From positions 1-49,772 of the forward strand of contig JAFGPK010000059.1 of assembly GCA_016936235.1 (NCBI GenBank): a stretch of 49,772 nucleotides of DNA. Reading direction: 5' to 3'. The DNA is from Candidatus Fermentibacteraceae bacterium. Its GTDB lineage: Bacteria; Fermentibacterota; Fermentibacteria; Fermentibacterales; JCC-6. The first letter of the stretch is position 1. The number at the start of each line of letters is the position of its first letter. The position numbers were made by a program, and so were the translations under genes. Positions 49,556 to 49,772 of the stretch are shown piece after piece. Under the pieces are notes generated by a model, which worked only from the letters and a program-made list of their open reading frames with translations, was not told the DNA's origin and searched no databases.

Positions 49556-49772
49556 AGATACTCCACCTCTCTCCGCAGAACTACACCGGCACCATCGATC
49601 TCTTCGTCAGGGGACATCAGGCTCTGGGCCACCGGAGCCGGCTGGTTACATTCTACAGAGCCGTCAACCAGTACAGGGAGGACATCTGTCTCGACCTGCC
49701 CTTCGTCGGCCCCCAGAGCTGGCTTCTGAAACTGAAGAAACTCGTCCGGGCCGGCAGCCTCAGGGTGCCCTA
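49552..49772 (+). CDS. Glycosyltransferase-like protein, N-terminus only
   Basis: The first 73 residues are visible before the right edge. MKILHLSPQNYTGTIDLFVRG followed by HQALGHRSRLVTFYR is the usual opening of a GT4-type GT-B glycosyltransferase (first strand, glycine turn, GHxxxLVT). The ATG overlaps the stop of the membrane protein gene. Only the acceptor-side start is present, so the assignment is tentative. Confidence 0.65.
   Translation, partial: MKILHLSPQNYTGTIDLFVRGHQALGHRSRLVTFYRAVNQYREDICLDLPFVGPQSWLLKLKKLVRAGSLRVP

Noticed and set aside
1-49772. CRISPR array, insertion sequence, prophage or rRNA
   Set aside because: Looked for regularly spaced repeats, transposase or integrase motifs and rRNA cores while reading; none was seen.

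Overview
The window is about 50 kb of dense, fairly GC-rich bacterial DNA, open at both ends. Genes are packed in translationally coupled strings (many ATGA, TGATG or GTGA junctions), arginine is very often AGG/AGA, and several genes start with TTG behind a good ribosome binding site. The gene content points to a diderm, largely anaerobic bacterium: HdrABC/MvhD electron-transfer proteins, hydrogenase maturation factors of both the [NiFe] and [FeFe] kinds, superoxide reductase, rubrerythrin, a flavodiiron protein, a PorV/PorQ-like outer-membrane barrel, and secreted proteins with C-terminal sorting-type domains like those of the type IX secretion system. This fits an FCB-group lineage; a candidate phylum such as Fermentibacteria is my guess and cannot be proven from the window.

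Layout. 1-6.7 kb (minus): a hydrogenase maturation protease, HdrC, HdrB, HdrA, MvhD, a [2Fe-2S]/[4Fe-4S] protein and a fumarate-reductase-type flavoprotein (cut by the left edge), apparently one redox operon. 6.8-11.3 kb (minus): a ComEA-like/ComEC-like fusion, two sugar ABC permeases, a small secreted protein, a PorV-like barrel and a lipoprotein. 11.4-16.3 kb: a secreted 17-residue-repeat protein, a glycosyltransferase, lexA with a candidate self-operator, two HAD phosphatases and a DUF89 protein. 16.6-18.9 kb (minus): a gingipain-like C25 peptidase. 19.1-26.0 kb: a metallophosphoesterase, an ABC-F ATPase, a large cyclase-STAND-TPR regulator (minus) and a MATE transporter. 26.1-30.1 kb (minus): hydF followed by three envelope proteins of unknown role. 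30.26 kb: tRNA-Ser(GCU), followed by a sparser, lower-GC stretch to about 33.3 kb with a TolB-like propeller, a BON-domain protein and two possible small proteins. 33.3-35.3 kb (minus): a secreted serpin and a DUF6544-like protein.

35.4-40.3 kb (plus) is the most coherent regulatory story: a near-consensus promoter with a perfect inverted repeat just after its -10, then a Fur/PerR-family regulator, rubrerythrin, three further ferritin-like proteins, superoxide reductase, a flavodiiron protein and a flavin reductase-rubredoxin fusion. Together these would detect peroxide or iron, reduce superoxide, peroxide and oxygen, and store the iron released. 40.4-44.2 kb holds a small membrane protein, XdhC, an adenosine deaminase-family enzyme and an outer-membrane barrel. 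44.3 kb to the right edge (plus) is a coupled envelope/glycan operon: a polyprenol-phosphate sugar synthase, a secreted propeller with a sorting-type tail, a FemAB/GNAT-like transferase, a multi-spanning GT-C-like protein and the start of another glycosyltransferase.

No rRNA, CRISPR array, insertion sequence, transposase or prophage gene was recognised. Product calls rest on motifs read by eye; no database search was possible.
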